From Marinobacter maritimus (GTDB lineage Bacteria; Pseudomonadota; Gammaproteobacteria; Pseudomonadales; Oleiphilaceae), in NCBI RefSeq assembly GCF_007671675.1, contig NZ_VCGW01000001.1, positions 310,001 through 374,000 on the forward strand: DNA of 64,000 nt. Reading direction: 5' to 3'. Under the pieces are notes generated by a model. The model saw only the letters and a list, made by a program, of their open reading frames with translations, ran no database searches and was not told the DNA's origin. The position numbers and the translations under genes are program-made. Below are positions 7,502-15,471 of this stretch, one piece after another (position 1 is the stretch's first letter; every line of letters begins with the position of its first letter).

Positions 7502-10189
7502 GTGAAATCATTCCACGATGGCTATGCAGCCAATGACGAATTCCAGTCAGCAAACAGCGGACTTCAGCGTGGCGAACTGGTAAGAGATTTGCTGAAGCAA
7601 AGATTACAGGCACCGATCGTTCCAGCTGATTCGTTGGCGCGCCATCACCTCAATGCTTTGATTGCCGATGCATTAATGCCGCGCGGTGTGATTTTTGTGG
7701 AAGCCCCCTGCGGGTATGGGAAATCCCATACCTTGGCCATGGGAATCCAGGCTACCGGGATCAGTGGGGAAAATGTCCGTTGGCTGCCCCTGAACTCACA
7801 GGACAACGCGCCTACCCGTTTCCTTAATCTGTTGTCCGTAGCACTGGATATTCCCGAATCCTCTGAAAGCAGCCTGCAAGGCGGCGCTACCTTTCCTGAT
7901 GCGCTTGCGATAATGCTCATGGGCCTGAGAAAAGTGCAGGCGCCGCAGCCTTCCATTCTGGTCCTGGATGGCCTTCATCACATCACGAACCCGGCGGTTG
8001 TTGCCTTGCTTCAGCAGTTGGTAGCCGATATACCGCCTCATTTTTCAGTTGTGATGCTTTCCCGGCAGGCGTTGCCCTATGAAACCCACGCTTTGGAGCT
8101 GGAAAACCGGTTTACCCGCCTAGGTACCGAAAAGCTGGAGTTCAGCCGAAGCGAAACCTTTGAGTTCTTCCGGGATGTTCTGGGTGATCAGCAGCTAACC
8201 AGTGTGGCAGTTGATCATTTGTACGATCTTACCGAGGGTTGGCCCACGCCACTTGCGCTTTATCGCCGGGATATCCGTCAAAGCTCGGAGAGACACGCTG
8301 TTGCAGATACACCCAGTGTTGAGCGCTTTTTAAAGGAATCCGTATTGGGCAGCCTGACACCCGGGCAGGTCCGCTCCCTCAGAGCCATATCAGAGCTCGG
8401 GCTGTGCTCAGACGAGCTGCTACTCGCATTTGAATCCCTGATTCCAGACGGTGTGTTGCTGCCATCCGAGGCATTTGAACGCGGGCTGCCCGTAAAGATC
8501 ATGCCGGGCTGGGGTCGCTGGTACCGGCTCAACCCGCTGTTAATGGAGTGGCTCAGAACACCTGTAATGGCGGGCTATTCCGACAGGATGGCGGCAGCGA
8601 GCCGATGGTTTGGCAGCCGCAACCAGTTTCCCGAAGCTCTGAAGTACTCGTTGTTGGCAGGGGATGCGGAAGAAGTTATCCGCATTGCATCTGAGGGTTC
8701 CGAGGCGTTGTTGCTGGGGCAGGACACGGCATCGTTGCTACGCTTGCGCAAAAGCCTTCCTGCACCGTTGCTTGAACGCAGCCCCAGGCTAAGAATTGTC
8801 TACAGTTGGGTGCACGCCATTGGCGGCCAGTTCCAGCAGGCGCGGGCCCTTATTGAGGGCATGGACGATGAAACCCGACAAGAGCATGAAACACGAATCT
8901 GCGCGCTCAGAGCGTTTATACTGCGCGGCGAAGGGCAGGTTGCACCGGCTCTGGAAATGGCTGAACGTGCGCTTTCAGGGCGAGAGCTTTCAACCCAGGG
9001 CCAGCTGGTCACTCAGATGGTGCGTGCCAGTGCGTTGTGCGCATCCGGGCGTTTCACAGAAGCCCGGGAAGCCAATCGAGCAGCGTCGCGCTTGGCCAGG
9101 GAGGCAGGAGATTCCGGCTCGGAAGCATTGGCGGTGTACGCGCACGCCCGGATTGAATTGGGCAAAGGTGCGCTCCGGCATGCAGAGCAGTTGCTGCGGA
9201 CCGGCCTGGATACCGTTGTACAGGAGCTCGCCCGACCCGCCAGAATCGGCGAAACGCGGCTCCAGTTGAATCTGGTGCTCGTACTCTGGCATCAGGGGCG
9301 CGACGCGGAGGCCGATAGGCTGCTGGTTACCTGTGGTCGCCATGCGGAGCAGACCCGGGATCTCGGATTACTGCTGGCGATGGCGATACGGGTGTTAATG
9401 TGTCGCTCTCAGGGCCGGCTGGAGGATGCGTTTGTGTGGATCGGACGGGCCGAGCGCACCATGCACACCTGGCAGGTGGATGAATCCCTCTATGTTCCAG
9501 TGCTTGAAGCCCTGAAAGCCAGTTGCTGGCTGGCTCAGAATCAGCTTGAAAGTGTCGCTCAGGCACTTGCGAGGCTGGAGCCCTACCGGAAAGCCAAATG
9601 CGTTCCGGAGCTCTTCCCGATGATGCCCGGGTTGCTGGACTGCCTTCAGGTACGCCTGGATCTCGCTCGCGGCGAAACCGTAAGGGCCCGTGAAACGCTC
9701 GTGAACATACGTAAACGCTATGATGAGGCGATTCCCTGGGGCGTAGACATACACATGCGGCTGTTGAATGCTCTGCTCGTCAGCGAAGATAAGGGCGTTA
9801 CTGCGGCTCAGAAAATTCTTGTAGGTGTGGTATTCGAAGCGGAAAAGGAACACTTCATAAGTCCGTTCGCAGAGCTCAACCTTGAGCTCAAGGAGCTAAT
9901 GGAGAAGACCTACAGCCAGCTGCCTGACACCCCGTTCCGGGATGCCTTGGGCCGGCTGTTTGGCATGGCGGGAAAGACCTTGCCTGCGTTGCTGGCCGAA
10001 CCCATCAGTGATCGGGAACAGGGCGTGCTCGAGCTGATCGCCAATGGTTTATCGAATCAGGAAATCGCCGACAAGCTGCACATTTCGCTGCACACGGTAA
10101 AGACTCACGCCCGGCGTATAAACGCCAAGCTGGACGTGCGCTCCCGCACCCAGGCGACTGTTCGTGCCCGGGAGCTGGGGCTGCTGTAA
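7502..10189 (+). CDS. MalT-like LuxR family transcriptional regulator (large ATP-binding type)
   Basis: 895 residues, typical for LAL/MalT-type regulators. The N-terminal STAND-like ATPase has Walker A EAPCGYGKSHT (about residues 68-78) and Walker B ILVLDGLHHI. A long alpha-helical TPR-like middle follows. The C-terminal LuxR helix-turn-helix (about 832-890) has SDREQGVLELIANGLSNQEI and LHISLHTVKTHARRI. The start is a GTG at 7502. It lies just downstream of the DUF1302-DUF1329 operon, an arrangement that suggests it senses the same substrate. Neither ligand nor target promoters can be read from sequence. Confidence 0.92.
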   Translation: MKSFHDGYAANDEFQSANSGLQRGELVRDLLKQRLQAPIVPADSLARHHLNALIADALMPRGVIFVEAPCGYGKSHTLAMGIQATGISGENVRWLPLNSQDNAPTRFLNLLSVALDIPESSESSLQGGATFPDALAIMLMGLRKVQAPQPSILVLDGLHHITNPAVVALLQQLVADIPPHFSVVMLSRQALPYETHALELENRFTRLGTEKLEFSRSETFEFFRDVLGDQQLTSVAVDHLYDLTEGWPTPLALYRRDIRQSSERHAVADTPSVERFLKESVLGSLTPGQVRSLRAISELGLCSDELLLAFESLIPDGVLLPSEAFERGLPVKIMPGWGRWYRLNPLLMEWLRTPVMAGYSDRMAAASRWFGSRNQFPEALKYSLLAGDAEEVIRIASEGSEALLLGQDTASLLRLRKSLPAPLLERSPRLRIVYSWVHAIGGQFQQARALIEGMDDETRQEHETRICALRAFILRGEGQVAPALEMAERALSGRELSTQGQLVTQMVRASALCASGRFTEAREANRAASRLAREAGDSGSEALAVYAHARIELGKGALRHAEQLLRTGLDTVVQELARPARIGETRLQLNLVLVLWHQGRDAEADRLLVTCGRHAEQTRDLGLLLAMAIRVLMCRSQGRLEDAFVWIGRAERTMHTWQVDESLYVPVLEALKASCWLAQNQLESVAQALARLEPYRKAKCVPELFPMMPGLLDCLQVRLDLARGETVRARETLVNIRKRYDEAIPWGVDIHMRLLNALLVSEDKGVTAAQKILVGVVFEAEKEHFISPFAELNLELKELMEKTYSQLPDTPFRDALGRLFGMAGKTLPALLAEPISDREQGVLELIANGLSNQEIADKLHISLHTVKTHARRINAKLDVRSRTQATVRARELGLL

Positions 10190-10209
10190 AGCCCAAGAGG
10201 CGCAATGAT

Positions 10210-10244
10210 GAACCGGATCAAGGCTGGGCCCGGTTCTCGTTTTT
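10210..10244 (+). terminator. Probable terminator of the MalT-like regulator
   Basis: Stem GAACCGG (10210-10216) with CCGGTTC (10230-10236), 13-base loop, then TCGTTTTT on the plus strand. It lies in the short gap between two convergent genes and overlaps the last codons of the acyltransferase. Confidence 0.5.
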
Positions 10245-11132
10245 GATGGCTTCTATGCGGGCGTCTTTCTCGGCCCATAATCCACTGACCCAGCGCTGGA
10301 ATTCCACCCGCGTTTCGCGCCCATTCTCATAATCCATTCCAAGAAACTGCTTTGGAATTTCCCGCACCCGGATGTCGATCACAATGGTGCGGATACGCCC
10401 GCTCAGATAATCCCAGATGCCTATGCTACGTTGCTTACCGGGGTACACAATCGTCACATCCAGCATGGTATGCAGCATGTCGCCCATGGCACCCAGAACA
10501 AACGCCGTGCCACCCGCTCTTGGCTTGAGAAGGTGTTTGTAAGGTGAGTTCTGACGTTTGTGTTTGGTGGGGGTGAAGCGTGTCCCTTCCATGAAATTGA
10601 AGATGGTCACTGGTGTATAACGGAACTTCTCGCACGCAGCCTGGGTAGCGGCAATGTCTTTGCCTTTCAGTTCCGGTTTCCGGGCAATCTGTTCTTTGGT
10701 GTGGCGGTGCATAAATGGAAAGTCCAGCGCCCACCAGGCAACCCCCAGAAAGGGGACCCATATCAGCTGTTTTTTCAGAAAGAACTTAAGCAGGGGGATT
10801 CGGCTGTTGAGCACGTACTGTATGGCCGGAATGTCAGCCCAGCTCTGATGATTGCAGGTGACAAAATACCAATGCTCACGGCTGAGGTGTTCCGCACCCC
10901 GCACATCCCACTCAACCTTGTGCAGAACATCCATCACCAGATTGTTGACCCCGATCCACAACCTGGCAATGTTATTCAGCACAACGGTGCAACCCTTGCG
11001 AATAGCAACCACGGGGAGCACAAGCTTGAGTAGCGCGAACAACATCAGAAACGGAAAAAGTACGAGGGTGTTGACGAGTACAGACAGGGCCGCCAGGGTT
11101 CCCTTCAGCGGCGCAGGCAGAAAATAAAGCAT
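10218..11132 (-). CDS. YihG/PlsC-like acyltransferase
   Basis: 304 residues. Two hydrophobic N-terminal segments (about residues 9-45) precede a PlsC acyltransferase domain with the HxxxxD motif NHQSWADI (about residue 92) and the second motif FMEGTRFTPTK. Size and layout fit E. coli YihG-type inner-membrane 1-acyl-glycerophosphate acyltransferases, which move an acyl chain onto lysophospholipid. It runs in the same direction as the glucosaminidase and lipoprotein genes upstream but with independent spacing. Substrate is unknown. Confidence 0.88.
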   Translation of the reverse strand: MLYFLPAPLKGTLAALSVLVNTLVLFPFLMLFALLKLVLPVVAIRKGCTVVLNNIARLWIGVNNLVMDVLHKVEWDVRGAEHLSREHWYFVTCNHQSWADIPAIQYVLNSRIPLLKFFLKKQLIWVPFLGVAWWALDFPFMHRHTKEQIARKPELKGKDIAATQAACEKFRYTPVTIFNFMEGTRFTPTKHKRQNSPYKHLLKPRAGGTAFVLGAMGDMLHTMLDVTIVYPGKQRSIGIWDYLSGRIRTIVIDIRVREIPKQFLGMDYENGRETRVEFQRWVSGLWAEKDARIEAIKNENRAQP

Positions 11133-11169
11133 GCGGGAAAGTCTCAGGTTATCAGAGGTTCATCGGAGA

Positions 11170-12117
11170 TCAGCCCTCGGCAGAAGTGCGGGTGCTCTCA
11201 CCCACGTTCTTACCGGCAATATGACCCGGGAGCAGGGCTTCCTCGGCACTTGCCGATGCCAGATCCTTCAGGTGCGATGGGCTGCGATCGCTTAGAGTTT
11301 TCCTGAATTCGGTATCGTAGAATTCCAGATTGTTATAGCGAATCATTGAACGAATTTCATTAACATATTCTTCGCCGCGCACGGAATAGCTGACCAATCC
11401 GCGGGCAAGGGCAAGCCCGGAAAGCGGATCGCCGGACTGCCTGTCATCAAGGCGAGTGTTGCGCAGACCCTGATAACTCGTATGTCGGTTCAGATTCTGG
11501 ATGTAGGCCCTTACGGAGTGGTAGGGCGATGGGAAGGAGGCCACTTCATGGCTGGCACCTTCTACACGGCTAAGGGGAACCAGGCCGCAGCCCTTGGAGA
11601 AGCACCACTGGCCAAACAGGTTATTGCCTCGAAGCGCAAAGCGCGACGTACCCCAGGCCGACTCATTGGCCGCCTGCGCCAGAATCAGTGACGGTGGGAT
11701 AACGTCCAGGCGCTTTCCCAGCAGGGCAAATTGCTCGGGGCTACCAGGCTCTTCCTCCACCCGTAAGCGTTTGGATTGAGCGGCGAGCCAAATATGCTCC
11801 TTTTTTGACAGCGTGGTTTTGCTCGCAAGACTGTCAAGATAGTCCCGCTCAATGAGAATGCGGGAATTGGCAAGCACGATGCGCGGGTACAGAAACGAAA
11901 AGAACGCGGCCTTCCTCTCAGTGGTGTCCTGATAGCCAGAGAAGTCCGGGAGGTCGTCGCGAGCCCATGCGGGCAGTGGAGGTAGTGAGCTCAAGGCGGG
12001 CTCCGAACCGTTATTACTGTCACTGGCTGAGCGTTCGGGTGGAACGTAAAGGCCGCCCCCGATGGCAAAAGCGAATAAGGGAACAACCAGCATCAGCGAA
12101 CGCATTGCAGCGGACAT
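11170..12117 (-). CDS. Bax-like glucosaminidase domain protein
   Basis: 315 residues from ATG 12117, chosen because it starts directly before a signal/anchor (MRSLMLVVPLFAFAIGGGLY); an upstream in-frame start at 12162 would add 15 charged residues. The C-terminal half holds a glucosaminidase (Pfam PF01832-type) domain: LAQAANESAWGTSRFA, with the catalytic Glu in NESAWG, then NNLFGQWCFSKGCG. This matches E. coli Bax, a predicted peptidoglycan beta-N-acetylglucosaminidase. Likely a periplasmic cell-wall hydrolase, possibly anchored. Confidence 0.85.
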   Translation of the reverse strand: MSAAMRSLMLVVPLFAFAIGGGLYVPPERSASDSNNGSEPALSSLPPLPAWARDDLPDFSGYQDTTERKAAFFSFLYPRIVLANSRILIERDYLDSLASKTTLSKKEHIWLAAQSKRLRVEEEPGSPEQFALLGKRLDVIPPSLILAQAANESAWGTSRFALRGNNLFGQWCFSKGCGLVPLSRVEGASHEVASFPSPYHSVRAYIQNLNRHTSYQGLRNTRLDDRQSGDPLSGLALARGLVSYSVRGEEYVNEIRSMIRYNNLEFYDTEFRKTLSDRSPSHLKDLASASAEEALLPGHIAGKNVGESTRTSAEG

Positions 12118-12229
12118 AAAACCTCTCGTCACAACCTGTCTGTGTGCCCGGCGAGCCTGCAATTTCGGCCGATTCGGGCGATAGTGTTGGTAATTATAAC
12201 AGGTTGTACGAGCAGGGTTAGCGGAGGGT

Positions 12230-14422
12230 TCACGGCAGCTGGGTTGCGATCAAAAGACCGAGCTGCCTCTCGCTGTTAACACGATCCCGGTACGTGAGAA
12301 AAAACTGGCTCAGATCGGCCGTCACGAAGCCTTCCAGAATTATGTCTCCGGCGCTTAAGCGAACCTTGCCGGCGCCTTGGTCGATGTATGCCAAGTTGGC
12401 AACCAGTTGGCCCGAAGCTGGCGGGGAGACGCTTTCATCATCCACAGAATGATGCACTTCCAGGGTGTTGCTATCGAGATTTGCGGTGCTGCCTGAAAGC
12501 TCCAGTACGCCGTTATCGAGGTGAACGAGCCGATTGAAGCCGTCTTCCATGGCGAGAACAAAACCCTGGACTCTGTAACGCCCGGAACTCGGTGCCGCAG
12601 AGTTGGTTGTTTCTGCAGCAACAAGCAAGCCGTCACCTATCACACCACCAGGAGATGCAGCGTCGGCCAGCGCAAAGGCCAGCAACGAGCCATTTGGCAC
12701 ACTGGCACCCACGCCCAGGTCTGGCTGGCCAAATGGTCCTGCCGGGTTGTTAACGTCGAGATTAAGCCGGCCGATATTCTGGCTGCCACTGCTCAGAAGG
12801 GCGGAGCGCGGGGTTATTGTCCAGCTATCTGTGCGAGTGCCTGTATCGTTCACCGAGACGGCGCCAGAGCTGTCTCGGCTGAGTGTGGTAAATGCCTGGG
12901 TTTGGCTGATAGAGCTGCTGCCGGAAGCCGCACTGACCTGCCACAGGCCAGATCCTGCCTCCACCTGCACCGGAGTCGCTGATTGTGAAAACCGGGCTGC
13001 AAGGTAAACCGTGTTGTACTCACGGCCATTCAGGACTCCTGCATCAAAGTCTTCTTCCCGCAACAGGTTGAGCTCCAGCGCTGAGAGATAATGAGCTTCC
13101 AGTTCCTCTTTGCGCTTGAGTTTGTCGACCTCCGATTCCAGGGCAATGGCTTTGCCCGCACTGAAATAGCCGGCCAGAGCGCGATCCGGTCCGAGATTGG
13201 CACTGCCGGCCCCACCGGTATAGGCATCCAGAAAGTAGGGGTTACGCGTCCAGCCGATTGTTCTGGCACTGTTCCGGTCTGTAATGCTTTGGTAAAGCGC
13301 ACGGCCAGCCAGCAGCCGGGCATCATCATCCAATGTGGCGGCACCAGGCGAGGACGAATGCGTGTTCAGGGCCCAGGTTTCGGCACCCCGGGTATAGAAT
13401 TCATTCCCCCGTTTGTGCACAAGGGTTTTTCGGTCGTACGGAATCTGCGTGGCAAGTGAGGTTACCTTGATGTTGAAAATATCAAAGCTCGCCAGGGTCA
13501 GCCCCGGATATCGATACGCGGGTTCATCACCGGTACCGGTTTGCTCCTCCCGCCCAAGACGTACGCCCCACTGGCCAGATCCGGTAAAACTGCTCTCCAG
13601 AAACGTCTGCCCCAGCTCGATCCCCATAAAAACCGAGTTATAGTCCGCTGAGCTGGCGGCTATTTTTCCGGAGGACTGGTCATCCAGCAAGGCGTAATCG
13701 GCCATGGAGGCGACATAGCTGGCAAAGTCTGCACGCAGCGACAGCAGGTCAAGCGCGCTTTCAATGCTGGCGCTGCCTGGAATATCAATCTCGAAATCGT
13801 GCACCTGGTCAACCAGGGTGGGCCAGACATATTTATTGAGGCACAGGGCGTTATTGGTCTCCATCACACAATCAAGGATTCTCTGGTACTCGCCGGGGGT
13901 GTATCGGGGAATGGTGTTGCGCACCAGGTATTCGGAGAACGGATTGATCTTCACATCCCGGTCGGCGTCGGCCGCCAGAGCCCGCAGGGTTGTATTGCCA
14001 TACTGAGCTTCAATGATCACGTCTGGCGCCTGAGGCTGACCATTCTGGAAGCGGATTATCGTAAATCCGTTGTTGTCCTGGCGTGTGGTGTAGGACAAAG
14101 TGCCAAGGTTCTGAAGGTTTCGGTTGGTTCGGTACACGCTGATGGTGTCTGGCTGAACAATGCGAAGGTTGCGCCGTGTTGGCTCGCCGTCTGGCGCGAG
14201 ATTGCCAGGTACCTCGAGAGTGATTCGGACTTCGTTGGCATTGAGCCCGCTGCTGTTGCCGGAATCGCCGGTGCTGCCGGTGCTGAAATCATCCACCGGG
14301 TTGTTGGTGCCGCCAAAGCTGTTGGGTTGGTTGCGGACGTCGTCAATGGCGTCTTCGCCGCCTCCGCAGGCAGTGGTTAGCGAAATAATACAAAGGATAA
14401 GTAACCCGGGATTCAGTCGCAT
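12230..14422 (-). CDS. Large predicted lipoprotein of unknown function
   Basis: 730 residues. The N-terminus is a classical lipoprotein signal: MRLNPGLLILCIISLTTAC with the lipobox LTTAC (Cys19) followed by GGGEDA, so no Asp at +2 and outer-membrane sorting is expected. A Ser/Gly/Asn-rich linker (about 30-65) leads to a mixed domain and a C-terminal region rich in beta-type repeats (Ser, Gly, Asp, Thr). I recognise no family. It is flanked by the Bax-like hydrolase and the YfaZ porin-like gene, all on the minus strand, which suggests an envelope role but nothing more specific. Confidence 0.75.
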   Translation of the reverse strand: MRLNPGLLILCIISLTTACGGGEDAIDDVRNQPNSFGGTNNPVDDFSTGSTGDSGNSSGLNANEVRITLEVPGNLAPDGEPTRRNLRIVQPDTISVYRTNRNLQNLGTLSYTTRQDNNGFTIIRFQNGQPQAPDVIIEAQYGNTTLRALAADADRDVKINPFSEYLVRNTIPRYTPGEYQRILDCVMETNNALCLNKYVWPTLVDQVHDFEIDIPGSASIESALDLLSLRADFASYVASMADYALLDDQSSGKIAASSADYNSVFMGIELGQTFLESSFTGSGQWGVRLGREEQTGTGDEPAYRYPGLTLASFDIFNIKVTSLATQIPYDRKTLVHKRGNEFYTRGAETWALNTHSSSPGAATLDDDARLLAGRALYQSITDRNSARTIGWTRNPYFLDAYTGGAGSANLGPDRALAGYFSAGKAIALESEVDKLKRKEELEAHYLSALELNLLREEDFDAGVLNGREYNTVYLAARFSQSATPVQVEAGSGLWQVSAASGSSSISQTQAFTTLSRDSSGAVSVNDTGTRTDSWTITPRSALLSSGSQNIGRLNLDVNNPAGPFGQPDLGVGASVPNGSLLAFALADAASPGGVIGDGLLVAAETTNSAAPSSGRYRVQGFVLAMEDGFNRLVHLDNGVLELSGSTANLDSNTLEVHHSVDDESVSPPASGQLVANLAYIDQGAGKVRLSAGDIILEGFVTADLSQFFLTYRDRVNSERQLGLLIATQLP

Positions 14423-14498
14423 ATTTGGCAGTCCGTGCTAAAAAACGGTAGCCAGTCTAGCAGTGCAGGTTTCGGGAAAGCGTGAGGGAGGACACGAA

Positions 14499-14523
14499 AC
14501 GGGCGCCCGGAGAGGGCGCCCGT
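14499..14523 (-). terminator. Hairpin terminator downstream of the YfaZ gene
   Basis: Perfect 10-bp stem ACGGGCGCCC (14499-14508 with 14514-14523) with a 5-base loop, 20 bases after the YfaZ stop. On the minus strand it is followed by TTCGT, a weak T-tract. Confidence 0.7.
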
Positions 14524-14542
14524 ACCAGATAGGCAAGCGGGT

Positions 14543-15103
14543 TTAGAAGAAAATCTTCATGCCAGCCATAACGCCTTCATCCAGGTTGATGTCACCGCTG
14601 TACGGCGAGTCCAGTTCGGTATTCAAGTACCGGTAACCGGCGAACAGTTCAGCGTTGCGGATAACCCGGTAGCTGCCGCGCAGTTCAACACTGGTCATCT
14701 CTTCCGAGTCACCAAACGAGAGGATTCGTGGTGCATAGTGCAAGCCGCCAGTGAAGGAAAGGCCCGGAACGTTGGGAATGTTCACAGTCGCAAAGCCACC
14801 AAGGCCCACTGCGCCGCCATCCAGGCGATCGTCGTCCCAGCCTATCGCGCGCATACCGATACCGGCGGTTGTGGGCAGGTTGCCCAGCGCGGTGCGGCCT
14901 TGGGCGTGGAAATCCACGTTGCCAATATGGCGGCTACCTTCATGGTAGGTATAACCGGCGCCGAGCTGAAGGTCGTTGTTGTTGCCGAAAAAGTTCACTT
15001 GGCCCTTTACGGAATCGTTGGTCAGGCTCAGGTCCAGGTCGCTGGCAAATACAGGCGCAGCAGCCAGAGAAAGAGCCAACACGGAAATACGGGATACTTT
15101 CAT
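14543..15103 (-). CDS. YfaZ family outer-membrane protein
   Basis: 186 residues with a clean signal peptide (MKVSRISVLALSLAAAPVFA, cut before SDLDLSL). The mature part alternates in a beta-strand pattern, LGAGYTYHEGSRH and ELRGSYRVIRNAELFAGYRY, and ends in KIFF with a terminal Phe, typical of an outer-membrane barrel. The family is YfaZ; function is unknown. The gene stands alone with its own terminator. Confidence 0.85.
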   Translation of the reverse strand: MKVSRISVLALSLAAAPVFASDLDLSLTNDSVKGQVNFFGNNNDLQLGAGYTYHEGSRHIGNVDFHAQGRTALGNLPTTAGIGMRAIGWDDDRLDGGAVGLGGFATVNIPNVPGLSFTGGLHYAPRILSFGDSEEMTSVELRGSYRVIRNAELFAGYRYLNTELDSPYSGDINLDEGVMAGMKIFF

Positions 15104-15226
15104 TCTTTTACCTTCTTGATTGCGTGCAGGTATTGATTGTGGGCGAATGGTAACGGGCTACCCGGGGTACCACAACTTACAAGCATGTAAGCCCTTGGAC
15201 AGAATTATTCAAATGGGCCTACAGAC

Positions 15227-15415
15227 TCAATGGCGCGTTGTTTCGCCGCCCTGGTCCAGATCGTCCGGAGACGCGTTCTCCGCCGGAACCTTGTATTCCT
15301 CGTTGGCCCAGGCGCCAAGGTCAATCAGCTTGCAGCGTTCTGAACAGAATGGTCTTGAAGGATTGGACTCCGTCCATTCCACGGATTTTTTGCAGGTGGG
15401 GCATTCTACGTTCAT
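15227..15415 (-). CDS. yacG: DNA gyrase inhibitor YacG
   Basis: 62 residues. The CPTCKK and [12 protein letters not shown] motifs give a C4 zinc site (Cys5, Cys8, Cys24, Cys28), exactly the YacG pattern. E. coli YacG binds GyrB and inhibits gyrase. In many gammaproteobacteria yacG lies near coaE and pilD; here it is 4 kb from coaE with a sensor kinase, trmO and an unknown gene in between, all on the minus strand, so the ancestral neighbourhood is recognisable but interrupted. Confidence 0.92.
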   Translation of the reverse strand: MNVECPTCKKSVEWTESNPSRPFCSERCKLIDLGAWANEEYKVPAENASPDDLDQGGETTRH

Positions 15416-15471
15416 GTGGACCTTTCAAATCGTTAATCGTGTGTGCAGTTGCCGCATAGAGCTTGGCGGCG

